NCBI RefSeq assembly: GCF_009733595.1
Contig: NZ_WOFH01000010.1
Span: 124,001 to 188,000 of the forward strand
Origin: Actinomadura litoris
GTDB lineage: Bacteria > Actinomycetota > Actinomycetes > Streptosporangiales > Streptosporangiaceae
Length of the DNA: 64,000 bases
Direction: 5' to 3'
The notes beneath the pieces are model-generated. The model did no database searches and had not been told where the DNA came from. It worked only from the letters and a program-made list of their open reading frames with translations. Position numbers and translations under genes: made by a program. Below are positions 17,144 to 26,410 of this stretch, piece after piece (position 1 is the first letter of the stretch; each line of letters opens with the position of its first letter).

Positions 17144-18352
17144 GTGCCCGCTACCCTGCCCGACGGTGACCCCGTACCCGCCGACGGCGCGCTGCCCGCC
17201 GGCGCCCTGGAGGGCCTCGGGACGCGGCCGTTCGCCTTCTACATCCACGTCCCGTTCTGCGTGACCCGCTGCGGCTACTGCGACTTCAACACCTACACGG
17301 CGACGGAGCTCGGGCCGGGCGCGAGCCGCGAGAGCTACGCCGACACCGCCATCGCCGAGGTGCGGATGGCGCGGCGGGTGCTCGGCGACGCCGACCTCCC
17401 GGTCGAGACCGTGTTCGTGGGCGGCGGCACGCCCACCCTCCTCCCGCCGGGCGACCTCGGCCGCGTCCTGGCCGCCGTCGACGCCGAGTTCGGCCTCGCG
17501 CCCGGCGCGGAGGTCACCACCGAGGCGAACCCCGAGTCGGTGGACGAGGCGTACGTGGCGAAGCTGCGCGAGGCCGGGTTCACGCGCGTCTCCTACGGCA
17601 TGCAGAGCGCGCGCGAGCACGTCCTGGCCGTGCTGGAGCGGAGCCACACCCCCGGACGCGTCCCCGAGGTCGTCGGCTGGACGCGCGAGGCCGGCTTCGA
17701 GCACATCAACCTGGATCTCATCTACGGGACGCCGGGGGAGACCGACGACGACTGGCGCGCGTCCCTGGAGGCGGCGCTGGAGGCCGAGCCCGACCACGTC
17801 TCCGCCTACGCGCTGATCGTCGAGGACGGCACGCGCCTGGCCGCCCAGGTGCGCCGCGGCGAGCTGACCCCGCCCGACGACGACGCCATGGCCGACCGCT
17901 ACCTCATCGCCGACGAACTGCTCGGCGCGCACGGGCTGCGCTGGTACGAGATCTCCAACTGGGCCACCGGCCCGGAGGCGGCGTGCCGCCACAACCTCCT
18001 GTACTGGACGGGGGCGGACTGGTGGGGCGTCGGCCCCGGCGCGCACAGCCACGTCGGCGGCACGCGCTGGTGGAACGTCAAGCACCCCGCCGCGCACGCC
18101 GCCCGCCTCGCCGAGGGGACGACCCCGGCGCACGCGCGCGAGGTGCTGGGCGCGGCCGACCGCCGCATCGAGCGGATCATGCTGGAGCTACGGCTCGCGG
18201 AGGGCTGCCCGGTGGACCTGCTGGACGAGCGGGCCGCCCGTCGCGCCGTCGCGGACGGCCTGCTGGAGCCCGCGCCCTTCGATGGCGGCCGCGCCGTCCT
18301 GACCCTGCGCGGCCGCCTGCTCGCCGACGCCGTCGTCCGCGACCTGACCTGA
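17144..18352 (+). CDS. hemW: Radical SAM heme chaperone HemW
   Basis: A 402-residue radical SAM protein. The segment FYIHVPFCVTRCGYCDFNTY holds the CxxxCxxC cluster motif, followed by FVGGGTPTLLPP, ANPESVDE, VSYGMQSAREHVLAVLERSH and the HemW/HemN C-terminal domain (ISNWATGPEAACRHNLLYW, GVGPGAHSHVGGTRWWN). These proteins are often annotated as oxygen-independent coproporphyrinogen oxidase, but this type inserts heme into target proteins. Its position after lepA is conserved in actinobacteria. GTG start 35 bp after the YezG-like gene. Confidence 0.95.
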   Translation: MPATLPDGDPVPADGALPAGALEGLGTRPFAFYIHVPFCVTRCGYCDFNTYTATELGPGASRESYADTAIAEVRMARRVLGDADLPVETVFVGGGTPTLLPPGDLGRVLAAVDAEFGLAPGAEVTTEANPESVDEAYVAKLREAGFTRVSYGMQSAREHVLAVLERSHTPGRVPEVVGWTREAGFEHINLDLIYGTPGETDDDWRASLEAALEAEPDHVSAYALIVEDGTRLAAQVRRGELTPPDDDAMADRYLIADELLGAHGLRWYEISNWATGPEAACRHNLLYWTGADWWGVGPGAHSHVGGTRWWNVKHPAAHAARLAEGTTPAHAREVLGAADRRIERIMLELRLAEGCPVDLLDERAARRAVADGLLEPAPFDGGRAVLTLRGRLLADAVVRDLT

Positions 18353-18381
18353 CCTGACTCTCGGGCAACCGCGCGAACGCC

Positions 18382-19035
18382 TCAGGTGACCATCGGCCAG
18401 GCCATGAACGAGGGGTAGCGGTACCACTCGCCCCGGTTGCCCGCGACGCCCGCCAGGATCAGGAAGATGATCTCCGCGACGGCCTGCACGAAGATCGTGA
18501 CAAACCCGATCAGCACGAACATCAGCACGAAGTTGATCATGAGGTAGACGAACTGGGTGATCGCGAAGTTGAGGCCCTGCGCGCCGTGGTGCCGCAGGAA
18601 CGGCGAGGTGTCCTTCTTGATCAGGAAGACCAGCAGCGGGGCGATGAAGCCCAGCAGGAACTGGCCGATGTGGGTCATCAGCGCCCACGTCCGCTCGTCG
18701 GAGGTCGTCGTCCCGGGCGCGCCGGGAGGCCCGTACGGCTGGACCTGCCCGCCGTAGCCCGGCTGCTGCCCGTACCCGGCCTGGCCGTAGCCGGGCTGCT
18801 GCCCGTATCCCTGGGACGGTGCCCCGTAGCCCGGTTGCCCGTACCCGGGCTGCTGCTGGTACCCCTGCTGGCCGTAGCCCTGCTGCCCGTAGTCCTGCTG
18901 CCCGTACCCGGATTGGCCGTACCCGGATTGGCCGTAGTCCTGCTGCCCGGCTCCGGGCTGGGTGTCCCAGCCCGGCGGCCCCTGCGGAGGCTGGTGCCCC
19001 TGGCCGCCCGGCTGCTCGGGTTGCCCGTGCGTCAT
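18382..19035 (-). CDS. DUF4870 membrane protein with YGQ-rich N-terminus
   Basis: A 217-residue paralog of the protein at 12947-13549. Residues 1-105 are low complexity made of GYGQQ, GYGQS and PGYGQ units; residues 110-217 are the DUF4870 domain (DERTWALMTHIGQFL, IAPLLVFLIKKDTSPFLRHHGAQGLNFAITQ, NRGEWYRYP). ATG 19035 is preceded by AAGGAG. The repeated Tyr-Gly-Gln tail resembles prion-like or phase-separating segments seen in RNA-binding proteins, but that comparison is inference. Function is unknown. Confidence 0.85.
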   Translation of the reverse strand: MTHGQPEQPGGQGHQPPQGPPGWDTQPGAGQQDYGQSGYGQSGYGQQDYGQQGYGQQGYQQQPGYGQPGYGAPSQGYGQQPGYGQAGYGQQPGYGGQVQPYGPPGAPGTTTSDERTWALMTHIGQFLLGFIAPLLVFLIKKDTSPFLRHHGAQGLNFAITQFVYLMINFVLMFVLIGFVTIFVQAVAEIIFLILAGVAGNRGEWYRYPSFMAWPMVT

Positions 19036-19077
19036 CGCGGTGCTCCTTACCGGCACCGCCCGTCGGACGGGCCGTGG

Positions 19078-19914
19078 TCAGAAGGCGGTCACGAAGTCGA
19101 TGAGTTCCTCTACGCGTCCGAGCAGGGCCGGTTCGAGGTCGGTGTAGGTGTCGACCGAGCGGAGTATCCGCTTCCAACCGGCACCCACGTCGTCCCCCCA
19201 GCCGAGCTCGGCGAGAACCCCTTCCTTCCAGGGTACGCCGCGAGGGATGCGCGGCCAGGCGGAAATGCCCACGGCGGCGGGCTTGACGGCCTCCCAGACG
19301 TCGATGAAGGGGTGCCCGGTGACGAGGACGTGCGGGGAGGTGACCCGCGCGGCGATCCGGCTCTCCTTGGACCCCTCGACGAGATGGTCGACGAGGACGC
19401 CGAGCCGCCGCCCCTCGCCCGGGGCGAACTCCTCGACGATGGCGGGCAGGTCGTCCACGCCCTCCAGGTACTCCACGACGACGCCCTCGACCCGGAGGTC
19501 GTGCCCCCAGATCTTCTCCACCAGCTCCGCGTCGTGGACGCCCTCCACGTAGATGCGGCTCTCCTTGGCCACCTTGGCCCGCGCCCCGCGCACCGCGATC
19601 GACCCGGACGCCGACCGGGCGGGCCCCGCCGCCCCCGCCTCCGGGGCGGCGGGACGGACGAGCGTCACCGGCTTCCCGTCGATGAGGAACCCCGACTTGG
19701 TGAGCGGGAACACCCGCCGCTTGCCGAACCGGTCCTCCAGCGTGACGCCGAACTTGTCGCAGCCGACGACCGCGCCGCAGAAACCGCTGCCGGGATCCTC
19801 GGCCACGAGGCCGGGTTCGGCCGGAATCTCGGGTATCTGGCCTTTGCGGGGCCGTCGCCAGTCGCCGGACAGCACGTCGTTTCCGTAGTTCTTACTCCGC
19901 ACGGTTCCGCACAT
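19078..19914 (-). CDS. DUF3097 family protein
   Basis: A 278-residue actinobacterial protein. The diagnostic segments are YGNDVLSGDWRRPRKG near the start, GAVVGCDKFGVTLEDRFGKRRVFPL, IYVEGVHDAELVEKIWGHDLR, GRRLGVLVDHLVEGSKES, VLVTGHPFIDVWEAVKP and ELGWGDD. The VEGVHDAELVEKIWG and GVLVDHLVEGSKE parts resemble a TOPRIM-like core (Glu, then DxD-like). The role is undetermined. Start is uncertain: ATG 19914 or GTG 19902, neither with a strong ribosome-binding site. Its place beside hrcA is typical. Confidence 0.88.
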   Translation of the reverse strand: MCGTVRSKNYGNDVLSGDWRRPRKGQIPEIPAEPGLVAEDPGSGFCGAVVGCDKFGVTLEDRFGKRRVFPLTKSGFLIDGKPVTLVRPAAPEAGAAGPARSASGSIAVRGARAKVAKESRIYVEGVHDAELVEKIWGHDLRVEGVVVEYLEGVDDLPAIVEEFAPGEGRRLGVLVDHLVEGSKESRIAARVTSPHVLVTGHPFIDVWEAVKPAAVGISAWPRIPRGVPWKEGVLAELGWGDDVGAGWKRILRSVDTYTDLEPALLGRVEELIDFVTAF

Positions 19915-20156
19915 TAACCGGAAGGATAAGATCGCGCAGCCGTCCGGAAGCGTGCCGCCGCTCCTTCCCCGGCCCGCCGCAGGGGCACGGCGGGGGAAGT
20001 CGCGGGGGGCGCGGGGGCCGCGGCCTCTGCAGTCCGGCGCCTCCGGGCCGTACACTTGGCACTCGGAAGTACGGAGTGCCAGCGGTGCAGGCCGGTGGCG
20101 AGTGACGAATGGGGCCCGCGGCGGGGAGCGCGGCAGGGGATGAAGGAGGTGACCAG
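19915..20156. other. Divergent promoter region of DUF3097 and hrcA
   Basis: Holds the CIRCE element (20056-20082) with a TACACT -10-like hexamer at 20051-20056 for hrcA. For the minus-strand gene, AT-richer sequence around 19905-19930 may contain its promoter. Confidence 0.55.
20056..20082 (+). promoter_or_regulatory. CIRCE element (HrcA operator)
   Basis: TTGGCACTC-N9-GAGTGCCAG, the actinobacterial form of the 9-9-9 HrcA-binding inverted repeat, with one mismatched outer pair. It overlaps the end of TACACT, so it covers the expected transcription start and lies about 75 bp before hrcA. It indicates autoregulation of hrcA-dnaJ and heat induction. Confidence 0.92.
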
Positions 20157-21170
20157 GTGTTGGACGACCGGAAACTCGCGGTCCTGCGCGCCATAGTCGA
20201 GGACTACGTCTCCACGAACGAGCCGGTGGGCTCCAAGGCCCTGGTGGACCGGCACAACCTCGGCGTGTCCTCGGCCACCATCCGCAACGACATGGCCGTG
20301 CTGGAGGAGCAGGGGTACATAGCCCAGCCGCACACGAGCGCGGGCCGCGTCCCGACCGACAAGGGCTACCGGCTGTTCGTCGACCGGCTGTCGACGATCA
20401 AGCCGCTGTCGGTCGCCGAGCGCCGCGCGATCGAGACGTTCCTGTCGGGCGCCTACGACCTCGACGACGTCGTCGGCCGGACGGTGCGGCTCCTCGCGCA
20501 GCTCACCCGGCAGGTCGCGGTCGTGCAGTACCCGTCGCTGACCCGCTCGTCGGTGCGGCACGTGGAGCTGGTCCCGGTCGCCGAGGGGCGGCTGCTGCTC
20601 GTCCTGATCACCAACACGGGACGGGTGGAGCAGCGGGTCATCGAGACCCACGGCGGGGTCTCCGAGGAATCGATCGGCCACCTGCGGGCGTTGCTCAACA
20701 CGTGCCTGGACGGCCTCGGGCTCGGCGACGTGCCCACCGCGATCGCGGACCTCCCCGACAAGGTGGGCGCCGACGACCGGCCGCTGGCGGCGTCGGTGCT
20801 GTCGGTGCTGCTGGAGACGCTCGTCGACAAGCACGAGGAGAAGATCGTCTTCGCGGGCGCGGCGAACCTCGCCGCCGTGGACTTCTCGCAGAGCCTGCGG
20901 GACGTGCTGGTGGCGCTGGAGGAGCAGGTGGTCCTCATGCGGCTGCTCGGCGAGACCGGCGACTCCTCTACCCTTACGGTGCGGATCGGCACCGAGAACC
21001 CCGACGAGGGGCTCCGATCGACCTCGGTCGTCGCCGCCGACTACGGCGTGGGCGACCTCACCTTGGCCCGGCTCGGAGTGCTCGGGCCGACACGCATGGA
21101 TTACCCCGGCACGATGGGAGCGGTACGGGCAGTGGCACGCTACGTGGGTCAGATCCTGGCGGGGTCGTAA
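20157..21170 (+). CDS. hrcA: Heat-inducible transcriptional repressor HrcA
   Basis: A 337-residue repressor. The N-terminal winged helix contains LAVLRAIVEDYVSTNEPVGS and SSATIRNDMAVLEEQGYIAQPHTSAGRVPTDKGYR; the rest is the HrcA dimerisation domain (GAANLAAVDFSQSLRDVL, YPGTMGAVRAVARYVGQIL). GTG 20157 is chosen for a perfect AAGGAGGT 6 nt upstream, although the frame is open further up. It binds CIRCE and needs GroEL to fold in the known model. dnaJ starts immediately after the stop. Confidence 0.96.
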   Translation: MLDDRKLAVLRAIVEDYVSTNEPVGSKALVDRHNLGVSSATIRNDMAVLEEQGYIAQPHTSAGRVPTDKGYRLFVDRLSTIKPLSVAERRAIETFLSGAYDLDDVVGRTVRLLAQLTRQVAVVQYPSLTRSSVRHVELVPVAEGRLLLVLITNTGRVEQRVIETHGGVSEESIGHLRALLNTCLDGLGLGDVPTAIADLPDKVGADDRPLAASVLSVLLETLVDKHEEKIVFAGAANLAAVDFSQSLRDVLVALEEQVVLMRLLGETGDSSTLTVRIGTENPDEGLRSTSVVAADYGVGDLTLARLGVLGPTRMDYPGTMGAVRAVARYVGQILAGS

Positions 21171-22307
21171 GTGGCCAACGACTACTACGCGACCCTGGGC
21201 GTCCGCCGCGACGCCAGCGCCGACGAGGTCAAGAAGGCCTACCGCCGCCTCGCGCGCGAGCTCCACCCGGACGTCAACCCGGACCCGGAGACGCAGGAGA
21301 GGTTCAAGGAGATCACCCAGGCCTACGAGGTGCTCTCCGACCCGAAGAAGCGCGAGATGTACGACCTCGGCGCGGACCCGTTCGCGTCCGGCGGGGCCGG
21401 CGCGGGCGCGGGCGGCTTCGGCGGCGCCGGGTTCCCCTTCAGCGACATCATGGACGCCTTCTTCGGCACCGCCGCCTCGCGCGGCCCCCGGTCGCGGGCC
21501 AGGCGCGGGCGCAACGCCACGCTGCGGGTCGAGCTCGACCTCGCGGAGACGGCGTTCGGCACGACCCGCGAGCTGTCGATCGACACCGCGGTCGCCTGCA
21601 CGGCCTGCGAGGGCTCCGGCTGCGCGCCGGGCACCCACCCCGAGTCGTGCGAGACGTGCCACGGCCGGGGCGAGGTGCAGCAGGTGCAGCGCTCGTTCCT
21701 CGGCCAGGTCATGACGGCCCGGCCCTGCCCGGCCTGCGGCGGCTTCGGCTCGGTGATCCGCAACCCGTGCGCCGAGTGCTCGGGCGACGGCCGGGTCCGC
21801 ACCCGCCGCACGGTCAAGGTGAAGATCCCGGCGGGCGTCGAGAACGGCATCCACATCCAGCTCGCGGGGGAGGGCGAGGTCGGCCCCGGCGGCGGCCCGC
21901 CCGGCGACCTGTTCCTGGAGATCGTGGAGAAGGCCCACCCGATCTTCGAGCGGGAGGGCGACGACCTGCACTGCACGGTCGAGATCCCGATGACGGCCGC
22001 CGCGCTCGGCACCAGCGTCACGGTCGAGACGCTGGACGCCGCCGAGGGCGTCGACATCAAGCCGGGCACGCAGTCCGGGCAGGTCATCACGCTGTACGGG
22101 CGCGGCGTCCGGCACCTGAACGAGAGCGGCCGCGGCGACCTGATGATCCACGTGAACGTGGAGACCCCCGGCCGGCTCGACGAGGAGCAGGAGGAGCTGC
22201 TGCGGCGGCTCGCCAAGCTCCGCGGCGAGGAGCGCCCGCCCGGCAAGTTCGCCCCCGGGCAGCGCGGCATGTTCTCCCGCATCAGGGACGTGTTCAACCA
22301 GCATTGA
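21171..22307 (+). CDS. dnaJ: Chaperone DnaJ (DnaJ2)
   Basis: A 378-residue type I J-protein. J-domain with YYATLGVRRDASADEVKKAYR and the HPD catalytic tripeptide (RELHPDVNPD), a Gly/Phe-rich stretch (GGAGAGAGGFGGAGFPF), four CxxCxGxG-type zinc repeats (CTACEGSGC, CETCHGRG, CPACGGFG, CAECSGDG), and the C-terminal substrate domain ending MFSRIRDVFNQH. It stimulates DnaK ATPase. GTG follows the hrcA stop with no gap, so the two are co-translated. This is the hrcA-linked copy; actinobacteria usually keep another next to dnaK-grpE. Confidence 0.96.
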   Translation: MANDYYATLGVRRDASADEVKKAYRRLARELHPDVNPDPETQERFKEITQAYEVLSDPKKREMYDLGADPFASGGAGAGAGGFGGAGFPFSDIMDAFFGTAASRGPRSRARRGRNATLRVELDLAETAFGTTRELSIDTAVACTACEGSGCAPGTHPESCETCHGRGEVQQVQRSFLGQVMTARPCPACGGFGSVIRNPCAECSGDGRVRTRRTVKVKIPAGVENGIHIQLAGEGEVGPGGGPPGDLFLEIVEKAHPIFEREGDDLHCTVEIPMTAAALGTSVTVETLDAAEGVDIKPGTQSGQVITLYGRGVRHLNESGRGDLMIHVNVETPGRLDEEQEELLRRLAKLRGEERPPGKFAPGQRGMFSRIRDVFNQH

Positions 22308-22312
22308 AGCGC

Positions 22313-22347
22313 CGCCGTGGCGGCCTACCACGAGGGCCGCCACGGCG
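22313..22347 (+). terminator. Hairpin between dnaJ and rsmE
   Basis: Perfect 13-bp stem CGCCGTGGCGGCC / GGCCGCCACGGCG with a 9-nt loop, 5 bp after dnaJ and 16 bp before rsmE. It may end or attenuate the hrcA-dnaJ transcript. Confidence 0.75.
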
Positions 22348-22363
22348 ATTCGGGGGGAGCGCG

Positions 22364-23095
22364 ATGAGTCCGCCGGTGTTCCTCGCCGCGTCCGCGGCGC
22401 TGGAGGGCGACCGGGTCCTGCTGGACGGGCCGGAGGGGCGGCACGCCGCGACCGTCCGGCGGCTGCGGCCCGGCGAGCGCGTCGACCTGACCGACGGCGC
22501 GGGCCTGCTGGCCGAGTGCGTCGTCGCCGCCGCCGACCGCGCGTCCCTCACGCTGGACGTCGTGGCGCGGCACCGCGAGCCGCCGCCCGCGCCCCGCCTC
22601 GTCGTCGTCCAGGCGCTGCCGAAGGGCGACCGGGGCGAGCTGGCGGTCGAGACGATGACCGAGGCCGGCGTGGACGAGATCGTCCCCTGGTCGGCGGCGC
22701 GCTGCGTCACGCGGTGGCGGCCCGAGCGCCGCGAGAAGGCCCTGGCCCGCTGGCGCGGCACCGCGCGCGAGGCGGGCAAGCAGGCCCGCCGCCCCCGGTT
22801 CCCCGACGTCGCCGACCTCGCCTCGACCGAGCAGGTCGCGGCGCGGCTCGCGGCGGCGTCGCTGGCGCTCGTCCTGCACGAGGAGGCCGACGCGCCGCTC
22901 AGCGCCGTGCGGCCGCCGGCGGACGGCGAGATCGTCCTCGTCGTCGGCCCCGAGGGCGGCATCACCGGCGAGGAGCTGGAGGCGCTGGGCGCGGCGGGCG
23001 GGCGGCCCACCCGGCTCGGCCCGACGGTGCTGCGCACCTCGACGGCGGGCGTCGCGGCGGCGGCCGTGCTGCTGGCGGCCACGGGACGCTGGTAG
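22364..23095 (+). CDS. rsmE: 16S rRNA m3U1498 methyltransferase
   Basis: A 243-residue SPOUT enzyme. N-terminal PUA-like part (VFLAASAALEGDRVLLDGPEGRHAATVRRLRPGE), then the knotted SAM-binding domain with VQALPKGDRGELAVETMTEAGVDEIVPW, GPEGGITGEELEAL and LGPTVLRTSTAGVAAAA. It methylates U1498 in the decoding region of 16S rRNA. ATG 22364 is preceded by GGGGGGAG. Location after dnaJ is the common actinobacterial arrangement. Confidence 0.94.
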   Translation: MSPPVFLAASAALEGDRVLLDGPEGRHAATVRRLRPGERVDLTDGAGLLAECVVAAADRASLTLDVVARHREPPPAPRLVVVQALPKGDRGELAVETMTEAGVDEIVPWSAARCVTRWRPERREKALARWRGTAREAGKQARRPRFPDVADLASTEQVAARLAAASLALVLHEEADAPLSAVRPPADGEIVLVVGPEGGITGEELEALGAAGGRPTRLGPTVLRTSTAGVAAAAVLLAATGRW

Positions 23096-23103
23096 CGCCG
23101 CTG

Positions 23104-23119
23104 GGCCGCGCTTGCGGCC
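23104..23119 (+). terminator. Small hairpin after rsmE
   Basis: GGCCGC-GCTT-GCGGCC, 8 bp after the rsmE stop; a 6-bp stem with a tetraloop. Convergent genes meet here. Confidence 0.45.
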
Positions 23120-23189
23120 GGAGGCTGCCGGGAGGGGGAGCGGGGAGCTTTCGGTTCGGGAGCGGGGGAGCGGGAGGCGTGGCGCCCGG

Positions 23190-23906
23190 TCAGGGCGTGG
23201 TGGCGGCGGGGGCCTGCTCGGAGGTGGTGGAGGGCTCGGTCGAGGTGGGCTGCGTCGGCTTGTCGGTCGGCGGCGGGTCGGTCGGCTTGATCGTGGTCGG
23301 CGGCGCCGGCGTGGGCGGCGCCGAGGTGGCGGGCGGGCCGCCGCCGGGGCACGGCTTGGCCGCGGGCGGCTTCGCGTCGGCCTCCTCGCCCTTCTTCGAC
23401 GGCGAGGCGCTCGGCGTCGGCGTGGGCGGCGGCGAGATGACGCAGGCCGACATGCCGGGCGAGCCCGTGGTGGAGGGCGACCCTGACGGCGTCAGGGAGC
23501 CGGCCGCGCTCGGCCCGTCCGGCGTCGGGGAGCCGGGCGGGATCGGTCTGCCCTGAGCGTCGGTGCGGTCGCCGTCGTTGTCGGTGCCGGTCCCGGCTGA
23601 GGGCCCGTCACTGCCCACCGAGTGCTGGATCAGGTCGATCGTCTGGGGGGCCGTCACGCCGATCCCGGCGACCGCGACGGCCGCGGCGACGGCGAGGACG
23701 GGGCGCGTCCAGTTCACCGCGAACCGGTTCGGCCCGAGCCACGCCCCGCCGAACCGTTCGAGGCCGAACCGGCGGCGACCACCGCCGTCCGCGATCCGGG
23801 CCCGGATGCGCTCCAGCCCATCGCCCGCGGGGCTGACCGCGTCCGCCTCCGCGTTCAGGGCGCGGCGGAGTATTTCGCCGTGCTCGTCGTGGGGGTCGGG
23901 TGTCAT
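23190..23906 (-). CDS. Single-pass membrane protein, probable anti-sigma factor
   Basis: A 238-residue protein: a cytoplasmic N-terminal part of about 70 residues (EILRRALNAEADAVSPAGDGLERIRARI), one membrane helix at about 70-90 (VLAVAAAVAVAGIGVTAPQ), then about 140 residues of Pro/Ser/Thr/Gly-rich extracytoplasmic sequence containing two Cys. The zinc motif HxxxCxxC of classical anti-sigma factors is absent. Its ATG overlaps the sigma-factor stop (ATGA), so the pair is co-translated. The N-terminal half likely binds the sigma factor, and the Pro-rich tail may reach through the cell wall. Function is inferred from context. Confidence 0.7.
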   Translation of the reverse strand: MTPDPHDEHGEILRRALNAEADAVSPAGDGLERIRARIADGGGRRRFGLERFGGAWLGPNRFAVNWTRPVLAVAAAVAVAGIGVTAPQTIDLIQHSVGSDGPSAGTGTDNDGDRTDAQGRPIPPGSPTPDGPSAAGSLTPSGSPSTTGSPGMSACVISPPPTPTPSASPSKKGEEADAKPPAAKPCPGGGPPATSAPPTPAPPTTIKPTDPPPTDKPTQPTSTEPSTTSEQAPAATTP

Positions 23907-24508
23907 GAGAACTGCTCCAGGACGTTGCGTAGCGCGGTCATTCCACGCGCCGTATGGCTCTTCACGGCGCCGCGGGAGATCCCCATCGCGTTGGCGATCT
24001 CCGCTTCGGACAGATCGGCGTAGTAGCGCAGGACGAGCGCCTCGCGCTGCCGTGCGGGCAGCCCCGACAGCGCGTCGATCACGGCGGAGCGCTCAAGCTC
24101 CCCGATCGCCCCGGCCTCCGCGCTCGGCGCGTCGGGCAGCCCCTTGGGGGCGTACTTCTCCACGACGGCGCGGTGCCGCAGCACCGACCGCGACCGGTTG
24201 ACCACCGACTGGCGCAGGTACGACAGGGCCTTGTCGGGGTCGCGCAGCCGCCGCCAGCCGCCGTGCATCGCGACGAACGCGTCCTGGACGACCTCCTCGG
24301 CCGTCCCCGCGTCGCGGACGAGCATGGCGGCGAGCCGGACGAGGGAGCGGTAGTTGGCGCTGTAGAGCGCGGTCACCGCCTGGTCGGCGTCCCAGGCGAC
24401 GGCCACGGCCGCCGTGCCCCTGGCCACGAGGGTCTCGGTCACGTCAGTGGGACGCGCACCCTCGTCACCGGGTTTACGAAAGGGCATCTCTCGGTCTGCC
24501 TCGGTCAC
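23903..24508 (-). CDS. ECF RNA polymerase sigma factor, SigE-like
   Basis: A 201-residue group 4 sigma factor. Region 2: ALYSANYRSLVRLAAMLVRDAGTAEEVVQDAFVAMHGGW; linker; region 4: LSGLPARQREALVLRYYADLSEAEIANAMGISRGAVKSHTARGM. It directs RNA polymerase to a stress or envelope regulon. Start ATG 24508 is used; ATG 24487 (MPFRKPG) would also keep region 2. It is the upstream member of a two-gene operon with the membrane protein at 23190-23906, and lies inserted between rsmE and the HIT gene. Confidence 0.9.
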   Translation of the reverse strand: MTEADREMPFRKPGDEGARPTDVTETLVARGTAAVAVAWDADQAVTALYSANYRSLVRLAAMLVRDAGTAEEVVQDAFVAMHGGWRRLRDPDKALSYLRQSVVNRSRSVLRHRAVVEKYAPKGLPDAPSAEAGAIGELERSAVIDALSGLPARQREALVLRYYADLSEAEIANAMGISRGAVKSHTARGMTALRNVLEQFS

Positions 24509-24865
24509 CTATCCGCCGCCTTTGCCGTCCCCCGGCCGTCCATTCGGACGGACGCCCGGGCGGGCGCCGTCGAACGGGCGCGGCAGCACGGGCGAGGCGC
24601 GCCGAAGCCTGCGGACCGGGGGGTACGCCTTGGATTGACCACCCTAACGAAGAGGCCGCGCGAAATGCGGGCGACGGACGGAGAAACGATCAGCGGGTCC
24701 CATCCGTGGCGATCTTGTGGCCGTAAAGCGATCGGCGGCGCGGCGCGGTGCGCCGGGGGCCCTTTCCGCCTCGATAGGATTCCGGGCGGCCGGGTGCACG
24801 GGACCGGTCGTGCGGGACAGCCCGCGCGGACCGGGCCGTGCGGGAGAGCGAGGGGGAGGAGAGCG
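24509..24865. other. 357-bp divergent region between the sigma factor and the HIT gene
   Basis: No gene seen. AT-richer spots occur at 24635-24665 (TTGACC, then CTAACG) and at 24774-24779 (TAGGAT); these are the likeliest promoter positions but neither pairs with a good -35. Confidence 0.4.
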
Positions 24866-25210
24866 ATGTCCGACTGCCTTTTCTGCAAGATCGTTTCGGG
24901 TGAGGTGCCCGCGACCATCGTCCGCGAGGGCGAGCGGGTGGTCGCGTTCCGCGACATCAACCCGCAGGCCCCCACCCACGTGCTGGTCATCCCCAGGGAC
25001 CACCACCCCACGGTCGCGGAGCTGGCCGCCGCCGACCCGGCGCTGCTCGCCGAGGTGGTCGGCGAGGCTCACCAGGTCGCGCGGGACGAGGGCGTCGACG
25101 GCACCGGCTACCGGCTCGTGTTCAACACCGGCTCCCAGGCCGGCCAGACCGTCTTCCACGTGCACGCGCACGTCCTCGGCGGGCGTGGCCTGAACTGGCC
25201 GCCCGGCTGA
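24866..25210 (+). CDS. HIT-family nucleotide hydrolase/transferase
   Basis: A 114-residue HINT-type protein: CLFCKIVSGEVPATIVREGE at the start, FRDINPQAPTHVLVIPRDHH, and the histidine triad FHVHAHVLGGR near the end. It hydrolyses phosphoramidate or dinucleotide bonds; the cellular substrate is not defined. ATG 24866 follows GGGGGAGGAGAG. It precedes phoH-ybeY in the same direction, as is usual. Confidence 0.93.
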   Translation: MSDCLFCKIVSGEVPATIVREGERVVAFRDINPQAPTHVLVIPRDHHPTVAELAAADPALLAEVVGEAHQVARDEGVDGTGYRLVFNTGSQAGQTVFHVHAHVLGGRGLNWPPG

Positions 25211-25348
25211 CCCCGCGCCCCGCGCGGGCGCTCCGGGGCCCGTAAATGGGGCGGCGTTCCGTCGTGGGCGGCCAGTACCATGGATGCGACACACGCTGGA
25301 CACCGGAGCAGACAGAAAGCAGGTCCGAGAGGCCGTAAGGCCCGGCTG

Positions 25349-26409
<1,061 letters not shown>

Positions 26410-26410
<1 letters not shown>

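Noticed and set aside
19914..22343. An 809-codon minus-strand frame over hrcA-dnaJ
   Set aside because: Antisense shadow of two certain genes.
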